DNA from: Spirochaetales bacterium
GTDB taxonomy: Bacteria > Spirochaetota > Spirochaetia > DSM-27196 > PWMO01
Assembly: GCA_007130025.1 (NCBI GenBank)
Contig: SLTF01000065.1
Location: 1-20,095 of the forward strand
Direction: 5' to 3'
DNA length: 20,095 nucleotides
Position numbers and translations under genes: made by a program. Below the pieces are notes generated by a model. It was given only the letters and a program-made list of their open reading frames with translations, was not told the origin of the DNA and searched no databases. Position 1 is the first letter of the stretch; every line of letters starts with the position of its first letter. This document shows, piece after piece, positions 1 through 6,786 of the stretch.

Positions 1-2
1 AC

Positions 3-233
3 GATAAGGTAGAGCTCTGCTGGGTGGATGAGCAGAAGAACCATCTCCGTGTGTCGGGAACGGTGGACATCTCAGGGGATCCTGAGAAGAAGCGGGAACT
101 CCTGCGCCTCCACCCCGGCGCGAAGGGGCTCTTCAAGGACGAGTACGATCCCAACCTTGTGCACGTCGAGGTAACCCCCACGCGGGTGCGCTGGAAAGAG
201 CATTCGTTTGGCGAGTATCACGAGGTGGAGTAG
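3..233 (+). CDS. Pyridoxamine 5'-phosphate oxidase-like (general stress FMN-binding) protein, C-terminal part
   Basis: The reading frame is open to the left edge, so the start of the gene lies outside the window and only about 76 C-terminal residues are seen. The sequence VRVSG-like strand (LRVSGTVDI), followed by a helix with DPEKK and a final strand ending in VEVTPTRVRW, matches the last beta strands of the split-barrel pyridoxamine oxidase-like family, whose members bind FMN or a related flavin. The specific substrate cannot be told from this end. A GTG at 24 is probably internal. It is convergent with the HicB-like gene, with only four bases between stop codons. Fold assignment is moderately sure; the enzyme name is inference. 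Confidence 0.7.
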   Translation, partial: DKVELCWVDEQKNHLRVSGTVDISGDPEKKRELLRLHPGAKGLFKDEYDPNLVHVEVTPTRVRWKEHSFGEYHEVE

Positions 234-237
234 GGGC

Positions 238-447
238 TCACGTTGTCACGGTCACTCGCTGAACGCCGATGAACTCATTGGAGACCGGCTCCTCAACCTC
301 AAGGCAGAGCTCAATAGCTTCCTGGATCCGTTTCATCAGAACGTCCAAGGATTTCGCTTGGGTGTGGCAGCCTTTCAACGTTGGTACAGATGCAACGTAA
401 TACTCATCCTGATCTTTCTCGATCACGACATTGAACTCTGTCTTCAT
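238..447 (-). CDS. HicB-family antitoxin-like protein (orphan)
   Basis: A 69-residue protein with the HicB N-terminal fold signature: a strand of alternating residues (EFNVVIEKDQDEYYVASVP), then the LKGCHTQAKSLDVLMKRIQEAIELCLE helix-strand pattern seen across HicB/UPF0150 proteins. HicB proteins normally neutralise the HicA mRNA interferase and may bind DNA through an extra C-terminal domain. Here the protein is short and ends just after the first domain (FIGVQRVTV), with no ribbon-helix-helix or HTH extension. No HicA-like ORF lies on either side. Two starts are possible: ATG at 447 (used here, GAGG five bases upstream) or GTG at 453 (AGAGGGAG five bases upstream). It may act as a stand-alone regulator or be a remnant of a toxin-antitoxin pair. 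Confidence 0.82.
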   Translation of the reverse strand: MKTEFNVVIEKDQDEYYVASVPTLKGCHTQAKSLDVLMKRIQEAIELCLEVEEPVSNEFIGVQRVTVTT

Positions 448-472
448 GTTCACCTCGACTCCCTCTTGATCT

Positions 473-478
473 ACTATA
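473..478 (-). promoter_or_regulatory. Candidate -10 element for the hicB-like gene
   Basis: TATAGT on the minus strand matches five of six positions of the -10 consensus and lies about 20 bases upstream of the two possible start codons. That leaves room for a short leader with the AGAGGGAG ribosome site. No good -35 is seen 16-18 bases further upstream. Confidence 0.35.
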
Positions 479-582
479 CCGCGTTATGGTGACAGAATCA
501 TCCCACATTGGACGCCGGAAACGGGACATGGCGCAAGAGAGACGGGTATGGATGACGCCGGGACCCAGATCGTACCCGCGTC

Positions 583-1575
583 CTACTCGTCAGCGTACTG
601 ATCCGCCGTGGCTCGAAACCAGTGCGCCGCGCGGGCACGCAGCTCCGGAGGGCTGAGTATCTGTGCGTTTGGTCCCCAGTTCGAAACCCAAAACAGCGTC
701 TGCGTCTGCTGATTGGTGGTGAAGCGCAGGATGATGCTCCCATCGGTAACCTTCTCGATGCGCTGGTTGGGGTGCCACATTCGTTCCTGAATCTTTGAAG
801 CAGCCGGTGGTTGGAAGCGGATGGCGACATCGACCTGCTCCTCTTTCAGGAAGACCCCAAACGACGGGTCGATGTAGTCCTCTGCGCGAAAATCTTTTGG
901 CCGGTTGAAGCGGGCCGCATCCCGCCGGCAGCTCTTGATGCGGGCGAGCGCGTAGATGCGGACACTCTCATCATGGTGGGACCATCCCAGGAGGTACCAC
1001 TCCCCCTTGTGCCCCACGATGTGGTACGGGTCAATCGCTCGCGTCGCTGCGGTATCGTAGCCGGGCGCCTGGTACTGAATCTGAGCGGTGCGTTCCTCGT
1101 TCAGGCAGCGCTGCAACGTGTCCCACACCTGTTGATTGATTTCGGTGACCGGCTCGGCAATGACGCTGAGGTTCCCGGCGAGCTCGCTGCTGTGCACGCT
1201 GACTCGATCCGGCAGAAAGGCGGCAAGCCGGGTGAAGACCTGCTGCATCCGCTCGTAGAACGGGCTGTTGCGGTAGCTGGAGAGTGCACGGTCAGCCACC
1301 AGAATGGCCAGGAGATCGCCCTCACTCAGACTCAAGGCCGGCAGGTTGAAGCTCTCATCGCTGTAGAAGTAGCCGTGTCTTCGAGCGTCGTACTCGATGG
1401 GGGCGCCCTGGTCGCGCAGCCACTCGATGTCACGCTTCCAGGTGCGCGTGTCAAAGGTCTCACCCGCTTCACTCAGGTAGTCGCGCCGAAAGGTAGCGGC
1501 CGAGGGATAGTCGCGCTTGTAGCGCAACCGCCGGTCAATGAAGGCCACACGCTGCATCTTTGCCCGAAAGCTCAT
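583..1575 (-). CDS. WYL-domain transcriptional regulator
   Basis: A 330-residue protein with the standard three-part layout of WYL regulators. The N-terminal 65 residues form a winged-helix region (RRDYLSEAGETFDTRTWKRDIEWLRDQG, then a wing with YDARRHGYFY). The WYL domain covers about residues 130-215, with the eponymous WYL at 193-195 in GEWYLLGW followed by RIYALARI. A C-terminal WCX-like extension spans about 247-325. WYL proteins are usually ligand-responsive repressors or activators; some control defence or DNA-damage genes. The gene is transcribed away from the unrecognised gene starting at 1719 across a 143-bp gap, so it probably regulates itself and that neighbour (inference). The start at 1575 has only a weak ribosome site. 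Family assignment is sure; target and ligand are unknown. Confidence 0.93.
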   Translation of the reverse strand: MSFRAKMQRVAFIDRRLRYKRDYPSAATFRRDYLSEAGETFDTRTWKRDIEWLRDQGAPIEYDARRHGYFYSDESFNLPALSLSEGDLLAILVADRALSSYRNSPFYERMQQVFTRLAAFLPDRVSVHSSELAGNLSVIAEPVTEINQQVWDTLQRCLNEERTAQIQYQAPGYDTAATRAIDPYHIVGHKGEWYLLGWSHHDESVRIYALARIKSCRRDAARFNRPKDFRAEDYIDPSFGVFLKEEQVDVAIRFQPPAASKIQERMWHPNQRIEKVTDGSIILRFTTNQQTQTLFWVSNWGPNAQILSPPELRARAAHWFRATADQYADE

Positions 1576-1718
1576 ATCCCGGAGCTTAGCATGGAATTGT
1601 TGGGTAGGGGGGCGATCAAACGCGTGAGCGGCATGGGACTCTCTGTGTCACGCCCTTCGGGTTATCCTTGAGTCATGAGTACAGAAACCGCCCCGGTGAG
1701 AGAAGAGGAGGTTGTACC

Positions 1719-2327
1719 ATGACTCAATTTCTTGAGACGTTTCTGAACAAGGATAACAAGATTCCGGGATACGAGCGGTTTTCCTGCAGCTCGCGATACC
1801 TGCGGTTCAAGAGTGATCAGCACCAGACCCCTGAGGATTACCGACGTATCGGCCGTGCGCTTGGATACAACGTAGAGAGTCCGAACTTCATGGAGAAGCT
1901 CCGTCGACGCCGCCGGCGGCTCGACGCGATGGACTGCGATATTCCGTACGACTATCTCAAGCACATCGGGGCCGATCGGGACGAGCTGGAAACGTGCATT
2001 GAGGCGGATGCTGCGCTGTTTGAAGAGGAGCGCGACAAACCCCGCTACCCGGAGAAAGCGATTGTACGATACGCGGCGGCACTCTATGGAACGTTCCCGT
2101 TCCCCGAAGGGACTACTGAGGAGCGCGCGATACGCATTCTCCTCGAGAGTGACGTGGCACGACTATCCAAGATGATCTCGTACCCGCAGCTGTTAGTAGT
2201 CGTTCTGGGTCCGGGCCACGACGTTTCACCGACCTACGTATGGTATCCACCGGAAGCGGAGTTTCGGCGCAACCATATTCGCATCCGGAGTCTTCCGGGG
2301 AGCATGGGAGTGACTCGACTGCGATGA
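1719..2327 (+). CDS. Unrecognised protein divergent from the WYL regulator
   Basis: A 202-residue protein that I do not recognise. The start at ATG 1719 is chosen because AGAAGAGGAGG sits seven bases upstream; an in-frame ATG at 1668 has no such support and adds an unlikely basic lead. The protein is hydrophilic, with no signal peptide or membrane segment. It has a very basic stretch near residues 60-70 (LRRRRRRLD), then an acidic helical region (DRDELETCIEADAALFEEERDK), then a probable helix-turn region around YPEKAIVRYAAALYGTFPFPEG, and a C-terminal beta-rich tail with YVWYPPE. The layout (basic N-half, compact helical middle) could suit a small nucleic-acid-associated or regulatory protein, but that is a guess. 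It is the likely partner or target of the WYL regulator. Confidence 0.7.
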   Translation: MTQFLETFLNKDNKIPGYERFSCSSRYLRFKSDQHQTPEDYRRIGRALGYNVESPNFMEKLRRRRRRLDAMDCDIPYDYLKHIGADRDELETCIEADAALFEEERDKPRYPEKAIVRYAAALYGTFPFPEGTTEERAIRILLESDVARLSKMISYPQLLVVVLGPGHDVSPTYVWYPPEAEFRRNHIRIRSLPGSMGVTRLR

Positions 2328-2453
2328 TTGCACGGGTTTCCACTACTCCGCGTGTTTGGCATCGGGAACCGGCGTTCTCAGGAGTCAGTCTGTCGGGTGG
2401 GTGTGCCAACTATCGCGGCAGCGCGCGGACCAACGTTCCCTCCCCCCCGAAGG

Positions 2454-2900
2454 TCAACGAGCCATCCGCACCAGCTCCCTCACTGCACGCATCATCCCGT
2501 GGTGAAGCGGCGAGGGGAGCGAATGCAACGCAAACCACTCGAGCCGAGTGAACTCCTGTCCGCAATACGCCTTCGCATCTGAGGGGTACGGCAGAATAAA
2601 GGTGGTAAAGGAGAAGACGCCCGGGACATACAGCCGCACCAGTGGCAACTCCTCTCCCGATCCGTTCGGGTGGAAGCGCACGCCGATCTCCTCGGCTGTC
2701 TCTCTCAGGGCCGTCTCCAGCGGCGTCTCTGCACTCCCGGTGTGTCGGTTGCGTTCGCCGCGCCCACCGGGGACGCTCCAGTGCCCGGCATACGGGTGAT
2801 ACCTGCGCTTCCCCAGGAGCACCTCCACGGTGTCTCCCTTCTCTCGATAGAACAGAACCCCCGCGCCACCGTACGGACGCACCCGGCCGTTTTTCTGCAT
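2454..2900 (-). CDS. NUDIX hydrolase
   Basis: A 148-residue NUDIX-fold protein, expected to hydrolyse a nucleoside diphosphate linked to another group with Mg2+ or Mn2+. The opening strand RPYGGAGVLFY, the LLGKRRYHPYAGHWSVPGGRGE segment and the helix ETALRETAEEIGV (REx2EExG at residues 66-73) give the Nudix box. The glycine-to-glutamate spacing is off: several extra residues (NRHTGSA) are inserted between the GG loop and the catalytic helix, so the strict G-x5-E spacing is not kept. The substrate cannot be inferred. The gene lies 37 bp downstream of the Phd/VapC pair on the same strand and could be read through from it. No strong ribosome site is seen before ATG 2900. Confidence 0.92.
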   Translation of the reverse strand: MQKNGRVRPYGGAGVLFYREKGDTVEVLLGKRRYHPYAGHWSVPGGRGERNRHTGSAETPLETALRETAEEIGVRFHPNGSGEELPLVRLYVPGVFSFTTFILPYPSDAKAYCGQEFTRLEWFALHSLPSPLHHGMMRAVRELVRMAR

Positions 2901-2937
2901 GGTTCAACCGTTTCGCCTTGTGTGGATAACTTCGGGC

Positions 2938-3336
2938 TCAGGGCAGCTTGAGCCCTTGCGACGCGTAGCCCGTGAAGCGGGAGTCGGCGGTCAGCATCGT
3001 CAGCCCCCGTTGGATGCACTGCCAGATCAGCAGTCGATCGAAGGGGTCCTTGTGTCCGGCCTGCTGCTTCAGGTTATGCCCGCCGGCCGCCTCGCCTGCG
3101 TCCAGGTCCAGAATCTGATAGCCGCTCTCCCGTGCGGCGGGTATCAGCTCCTCGGGTGTCGTACCCTTCAGGTGCAGTTTGCCGAGCGCGTATTTCAGCG
3201 AAACCTCCCAGAACGAGACAGCACTGACGTACTTGGTATCAACCTTGTTCTGGAGAATCGAGCGGCTCAATGGGTCCAGCCGCTCAGGCTCGATGAGACT
3301 CCACAGCAGATAGTGGGTATCGACCAGATAGTTCAT
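2938..3336 (-). CDS. VapC-type PIN-domain toxin
   Basis: A 132-residue PIN-domain ribonuclease of the kind paired with Phd-type antitoxins. The acidic metal-binding residues expected in the fold are visible: Asp6 in YLVDTHYLLW, Glu44 in SFWEVSLK, Asp97 and Asp100 in GHKDPFDRLL, and Asp118 in LTADSRF. PIN toxins usually cut tRNA or rRNA and arrest translation; the target here is not readable. The ATG overlaps the antitoxin stop as ATGA, so the two genes are translationally coupled, with the antitoxin first. Length and motif order are normal, so the toxin looks intact. Confidence 0.94.
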   Translation of the reverse strand: MNYLVDTHYLLWSLIEPERLDPLSRSILQNKVDTKYVSAVSFWEVSLKYALGKLHLKGTTPEELIPAARESGYQILDLDAGEAAGGHNLKQQAGHKDPFDRLLIWQCIQRGLTMLTADSRFTGYASQGLKLP

Positions 3337-3572
3337 TCGCCGAGCAGTTCCTCACCGCTCATCTCAAAGTCATCCGCGAACGAGACGCGCGCCTTCCCCT
3401 GCAGCCGTCCGAGCGAGACCGCGTTGTTCTGTGTGTAGGTCGAGTAGGGGATCAGCACGGCCACATTTTCGCGCTTTCGGCCATACGAGATGACGATCTC
3501 TTCGCCGCGCTTGACCTGTTCGACGACTTCCGAGAAGTTCGCTTTGAACTCACCGACCCGCATGGTCTTCAT
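3333..3572 (-). CDS. Phd/YefM-type antitoxin
   Basis: A small antitoxin of 79 residues opening with the usual MKTMRVGEFKANFSEVVEQV pattern, followed by KRGEEIVISYGRKRENVAVLIP, the DNA-binding N-terminal domain of the Phd/YefM family. The C-terminal 30 residues (SFADDFEMSGEELLGE) are acidic and probably form the toxin-wrapping tail. ATG at 3572 is used; a GTG at 3578 would add two residues. The promoter just upstream puts the predicted transcription start on this ATG, which argues for a leaderless mRNA and against the GTG. Family members normally repress their own promoter, conditionally on toxin level; that is family knowledge, not seen here. Confidence 0.92.
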   Translation of the reverse strand: MKTMRVGEFKANFSEVVEQVKRGEEIVISYGRKRENVAVLIPYSTYTQNNAVSLGRLQGKARVSFADDFEMSGEELLGE

Positions 3573-3578
3573 GCTCAC

Positions 3579-3607
3579 AGAGTAGAGCGAGTTCTATTTC
3601 GTGTCAA
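3579..3607 (-). promoter_or_regulatory. Promoter of the phd-vapC pair, probably leaderless
   Basis: On the minus strand a perfect -35 hexamer TTGACA (3602-3607) is followed after exactly 17 bases by TACTCT (3579-3584, first two and last bases of the -10 consensus). Only six bases separate the -10 from ATG 3572, so a start seven bases downstream falls on the start codon. No ribosome-binding sequence is visible. Confidence 0.6.
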
Positions 3608-3694
3608 GTTGTCTCGATCTTTCATGCAGCATCAATCTACCCTAAACTCAAAACAATTTCGAGCGTGGGACAGCTTGTGTCCCCATCCCTGGCC

Positions 3695-3700
3695 TATTCT
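3695..3700 (+). promoter_or_regulatory. Possible -10 element of the AAA+ gene
   Basis: TATTCT lies six bases before ATG 3707, the same geometry as in the two toxin-antitoxin promoters of this window. No convincing -35 lies 16-18 bases upstream, so this is weaker. Confidence 0.3.
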
Positions 3701-3706
3701 GCGGGC

Positions 3707-5647
3707 ATGAGAAGACGAAACCTTTCCCCCCGTTCGGGTCTGGATCATGGCGATGCGTGGGCGCCCGTGATGCGTGCCGCGGCATCGCGGCTGAGTCTGC
3801 GCTTTCCGCGTGAGCGGGAGACCCTCCTGCTGCTGCTCGAGGCGTGTACCGAGCGCGAGCTGCAGCGCGCCGCTCGCGAGCTGGTAGCCGGGGATGGCCG
3901 TGAGGTCGCGTCCGCGGTTACCGACGCGCTTGATCGGGCGAGTATTCCCATTGAGACGATTCACGACGGACGGACGTGCCGGGATGATCTCAGCAGCGCG
4001 CTTCACCTGCTTGTGCAGCGGGACGAGGCGCCGGTCACGCGGGCGCTGGTTCGCATTCTGCAGGACCAGCTCGGAGCTCACGCCGACCGCGGCGGGCCGT
4101 TGCCCGCACCGCCGATTGCGCGGACGCTGCGGGAAACCTTCGCCCTGACCGGCGACGAGCAGAGCGTTCTGGTCGCGCTGTTCGCCGCCAACGAGCTCGA
4201 CGACGTAAACACGCTGCTTCACCAGCAGGCCGATCGCCGCGCGCTCTCTGCACTGGCCGACGTTGCCGGAGTCTCGGTTGCCGAGTACGCCCGGCTCACC
4301 GCGGCCGGCGGGCGGCTCGAGCGCTTTGGGCTGATCACGCACGGTCGCGGTTCCCGCGACAGCTGGAACGACGTGTCGCTCTCTGCCCCGGTTCTCTTCT
4401 CCTTCCTTTCGCACACCCTCGATGACCTGAGCGGGGGCATTTTCGCGGCATCGCGGGAGGCGCGCCTGACCCCGGAAGACTTCCCGCTCTCCGCCGTGGA
4501 GCGCGCCGTGATCAGGGGCGCCCTGTCGGCCGGTCGATCGGTTCTGCTCGCGGGTTCTCCGGGAGTGGGAAAGACCGAGTTTGCGTACGCGGTTGCCGCG
4601 GCCATGGGACGGACGGTTCGATCGGTTGAGACCACCTCGCGGCATGGGTCCGGGTTTCGGGAGCGCTCTTCGGCGCAGGACCGGATGTCGCTGGCGCGAA
4701 TGGCGTCCCGGCTGATCGACCCGGAGCGCGAGCTTCTCTTGATTGATGAAGCAGATGCAATTCTCCAGAGCGCGGGAGGAATCCTCGGAGCGATCTTTGG
4801 AGGAAGCAGCTTCGACAAGGCGGAGCTGAACGCCTTTCTCGAGGAGCTCAGCGTGCCGACCATCTGGATTACCAACTCCGTCTCCATGGTTCCACCGTCG
4901 GCCATGCGGCGCTTCGCCCACGTCTGTCGCTTCAGTCGGCCCACGCGCACGGGGCGTGAACGAATCATTGCCGACCGCCTCGGCGAATCCGGATTGCCGA
5001 TGGAACCACACGCCGCGCGGGATATCGTGCGCCGCTACGATCTGACGCCCGCGGCGATCGACCGGCTGGTCTGCGCCCTCGAATCTGCACCGCTTCGTGA
5101 GCCCGCGGAACTCAGCCGTTTTGCGGATGCCTACCTGCGAGCCGGTTCCCGCGGGCCGCTCGCCGCGGAGTACCGGCCGCTGCCCTCAGCGGTCTCCAAC
5201 TACGACGCATCGCTCTGCAACGCGTCGGTACCCGTGACGGATCTGCTGCACACCGTTCGCACGCGCGCCGAAGCCGGGCGCCCGACGCGCCTGCTGTTCG
5301 CAGGTCCACCCGGCGGAGGCAAGACGCAGTTTGCCCTGCACCTCGCCGACGAACTCGGGCGTGAGGCGCTCGTGCAGCGCCCCTCGGATCTCCTGTCTCC
5401 CTTTGTGGGAGTCGCCGAGCAGAACATCGCCCGCATGTTTGCCGAGGCCGAGGCGACCGACGCGCTTCTGATTCTGGACGAGGCAGACGCCCTGCTCGCC
5501 GACCGGGCAGGCGCTCACCGCTCGTGGGAGGTCACCCAGGCCGCGGAGTTTCTGCAGGGCGTGCAATCGTTCGGCGGCACGCTGATCGCCTGCACCAACC
5601 GCGTCGAGGCGATCGATCCCGCGCTGCGGCGCCCCCACTCATGTTGA
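3707..5647 (+). CDS. Double AAA+ ATPase, C-terminally disrupted
   Basis: A 646-residue product with a helical N-terminal region (about 1-240) and two AAA+ modules. Module one has Walker A GSPGVGKT (283-290), Walker B ending in DEAD (347-350), a WITNS sensor-1 strand and an RRF arginine-finger region. Module two has Walker A GPPGGGKT (533-540), Walker B ending in DEAD (591-594), the RSWEVTQ segment and ACTN sensor 1. In relatives with two such modules the text after DPALRR goes on as RF plus a lid domain; here it becomes PHSC and stops. The missing end seems to survive in another frame at 5638-5778. The gene is therefore probably non-functional or makes a shortened second module. ATG 3707 is preferred to GTG 3665; neither has a ribosome site. 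Its cellular role is unknown; relatives act as remodelling ATPases. Confidence 0.82.
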   Translation: MRRRNLSPRSGLDHGDAWAPVMRAAASRLSLRFPRERETLLLLLEACTERELQRAARELVAGDGREVASAVTDALDRASIPIETIHDGRTCRDDLSSALHLLVQRDEAPVTRALVRILQDQLGAHADRGGPLPAPPIARTLRETFALTGDEQSVLVALFAANELDDVNTLLHQQADRRALSALADVAGVSVAEYARLTAAGGRLERFGLITHGRGSRDSWNDVSLSAPVLFSFLSHTLDDLSGGIFAASREARLTPEDFPLSAVERAVIRGALSAGRSVLLAGSPGVGKTEFAYAVAAAMGRTVRSVETTSRHGSGFRERSSAQDRMSLARMASRLIDPERELLLIDEADAILQSAGGILGAIFGGSSFDKAELNAFLEELSVPTIWITNSVSMVPPSAMRRFAHVCRFSRPTRTGRERIIADRLGESGLPMEPHAARDIVRRYDLTPAAIDRLVCALESAPLREPAELSRFADAYLRAGSRGPLAAEYRPLPSAVSNYDASLCNASVPVTDLLHTVRTRAEAGRPTRLLFAGPPGGGKTQFALHLADELGREALVQRPSDLLSPFVGVAEQNIARMFAEAEATDALLILDEADALLADRAGAHRSWEVTQAAEFLQGVQSFGGTLIACTNRVEAIDPALRRPHSC

Positions 5648-5778
5648 GCGACATCGCCAACGCGGCCGACATGCTGACCTCCGACCCGGAAGCAGACCCG
5701 TGCATCGCCGAAGAGATCATGGCGGAGATTATCGCCAACGCACGGGCGAGAGACCGTACCCGCCCGGTCGGGTTTTGA
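5638..5778 (+). pseudogene. Out-of-frame C-terminal remnant of the AAA+ ATPase
   Basis: In the frame shifted relative to the preceding AAA+ gene, the text reads LMLSDIANAADMLTSDPEAD followed by an acidic helix and a terminal RTRPVGF. Double-AAA+ proteins of this type usually end with an LTPGDFA-like helix start and a final RPIGF, so this is probably the true C-terminus. Between DPALRR (ends 5632) and this piece, the strand-helix-lid segment of the second module is missing. An internal deletion of some tens of codons, not divisible by three, explains both the loss and the frame change. ATG 5641 could start a 45-residue product, but no ribosome site supports it. Confidence 0.6.
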
Positions 5779-5801
5779 GCGGACACGGATGAGTTGCCGG
5801 G

Positions 5802-6146
5802 CTACCGCCTGCGATGCCGGTCGATGCCGGCTCGAACGTGGGGAGGGCATCGGGCGTAGTCGACCACATCCACGGCGAAGCTGCTCTCCTCAGCGATCGC
5901 TTCGGCCTGGGAAAGGTCACCGCCAATGACGGCGAGGTCAATGTCAAAGTGCAGGGTGCGCACCGAGCGGTCGGCAACCGACCCAAACAGCACCACCTCC
6001 GTACAGCCCGCCTCGCGCTGCATCCGCTCGATCAACCGCGTGGCCTCTTCGCGTGCGTGAGCGAGCCGCTGCTCGATCCGTCGGGCTTCCGCCTCGTTCT
6101 GCTCTTTGATGCCGCGGGCGTACGGGGTCGGGTCAAACGGGATCAC
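5802..6146 (-). CDS. MNT-type nucleotidyltransferase antitoxin (MntA-like)
   Basis: A 114-residue minimal nucleotidyltransferase. The core is visible: VVLFGSVADR with GS at 55-56, then FDIDLAV giving Asp68 and Asp70 of the DxD pair, and a third acidic residue in AVDVVDY (Asp93 most likely). The first 45 residues form a charged helix. In HEPN/MNT systems such proteins AMPylate a tyrosine of the HEPN ribonuclease and thereby neutralise it. The gene starts with GTG at 6146 overlapping the HEPN stop by four bases, with GGAG eight bases upstream. The order HEPN then MNT is usual for these modules. The spacing between GS and DxD is one or two residues longer than in many MntA proteins. Confidence 0.9.
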   Translation of the reverse strand: MIPFDPTPYARGIKEQNEAEARRIEQRLAHAREEATRLIERMQREAGCTEVVLFGSVADRSVRTLHFDIDLAVIGGDLSQAEAIAEESSFAVDVVDYARCPPHVRAGIDRHRRR

Positions 6147-6637
6147 GCGAGCTGCTCCGCGATCAGGCGCAGTTTCTCGCAGTACTCAGAATAGATGCCG
6201 GGGAGCCGTTCCAGAAGGGCTCGTGTCATCTGCTGCACCGCGAGCGTCTTGGTGACGTCGAGGTCTTCTCCGTAGAGGTTTCGAAAACGGTGGCGGAACT
6301 TCAGCAGCTCCATCACTCGCTTTCGGTCGGTCGGTTCGGACAGGAAGGCAGGTCGGAGACCAGGAATCTCCAGCGCCATTCGTTCTACCAGGGCTTTGTG
6401 CCACGCGTCGGGCGGCAGGTTGTTCTCAAAGAACTTCGACACGCGCAGAAACGAGTTCTCTAATACCCCGTAGATTCCGTGGATCGTAAACGCGAGAGCC
6501 GCCAGGTCGAGAAGGTCGTTTGCGCCCGCGGAAAACCGATCCCACGCCCGTCGATTTAATTCATCGAGGCGCATCAACTCCGCCAGGTTTCCGTTCAGCT
6601 CCGCAATGAGCGTGAGCAATCCCTCTCGCGTGCGCAC
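6143..6637 (-). CDS. HEPN-domain protein (HepT-like toxin)
   Basis: A 164-residue all-helical protein with the HEPN signature region FRHRFRNLYGEDLD. The conserved R-x4-H-x-Y motif reads R115-HRFR-N120-L-Y122: the arginine and the tyrosine that MNT partners modify are present, but the usual histidine is asparagine. The start is set at GTG 6637, five bases after AAGGAG. The ATG at 6658 is rejected because it overlaps the -10 element. It is translationally coupled to the MNT gene. HepT proteins are ribonucleases, often cutting tRNA; with Asn at 120 the activity here may differ, although some subfamily members may share this residue. Toxin identity is inferred from family and neighbour. Confidence 0.86.
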   Translation of the reverse strand: MRTREGLLTLIAELNGNLAELMRLDELNRRAWDRFSAGANDLLDLAALAFTIHGIYGVLENSFLRVSKFFENNLPPDAWHKALVERMALEIPGLRPAFLSEPTDRKRVMELLKFRHRFRNLYGEDLDVTKTLAVQQMTRALLERLPGIYSEYCEKLRLIAEQLA

Positions 6638-6656
6638 GATCTCTCCTTGTGAGTGC

Positions 6657-6686
6657 ATTGTACCACGCGTGTCCCCGAAGTTTGAA
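6657..6686 (-). promoter_or_regulatory. Promoter of the HEPN-MNT pair
   Basis: On the minus strand TTCAAA (6681-6686) is followed after 18 bases by TACAAT (6657-6662), a five-of-six -10 preceded by TGG, so it is also an extended -10. The transcription start would be near 6650, leaving a short leader with AAGGAG before GTG 6637. This decides the HEPN start codon. Confidence 0.6.
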
Positions 6687-6750
6687 GCCGCACAGATTTC
6701 TGAATCTCGAGAGCCGCTCGGTTGATGCAGGGCGAGAAGCTAAACTCCGC

Positions 6751-6780
6751 TTGACTTATCGCACGATATTCGTGTACACT
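6751..6780 (+). promoter_or_regulatory. Promoter of the second VapBC pair, probably leaderless
   Basis: TTGACT (6751-6756) is followed after 18 bases by TACACT (6775-6780). Six bases later comes GTG 6787, so the predicted transcription start is the first base of the start codon. No ribosome-binding sequence lies between. Confidence 0.6.
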
Positions 6781-6786
6781 ATTCTC

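Noticed and set aside
544..580. Inverted repeat GGGTA/TACCC after the WYL gene as a terminator
   Set aside because: Only five pairs with a loop of over 20 bases and no T-run.
811..1671. 286-codon plus-strand frame opposite the WYL regulator
   Set aside because: No domain or ribosome site; the WYL protein on the minus strand is complete.
2921..2929. Perfect DnaA box (TTATCCACA on the minus strand) between vapC and the NUDIX gene
   Set aside because: It is single, without other boxes, AT-rich unwinding region or dnaA/dnaN genes nearby, so no origin is called; chance occurrence is plausible.
3632..5011. 459-codon open frame on the minus strand
   Set aside because: Antisense shadow of the GC-rich AAA+ gene; arginine-, glycine- and proline-rich text without a domain, while the plus strand has clear AAA+ motifs.
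6649..6786. Extended ATG start for the VapB-like protein
   Set aside because: It would run through the divergent HEPN promoter and the vapB promoter itself; GTG 6787 gives the proper ribbon-helix-helix N-terminus.
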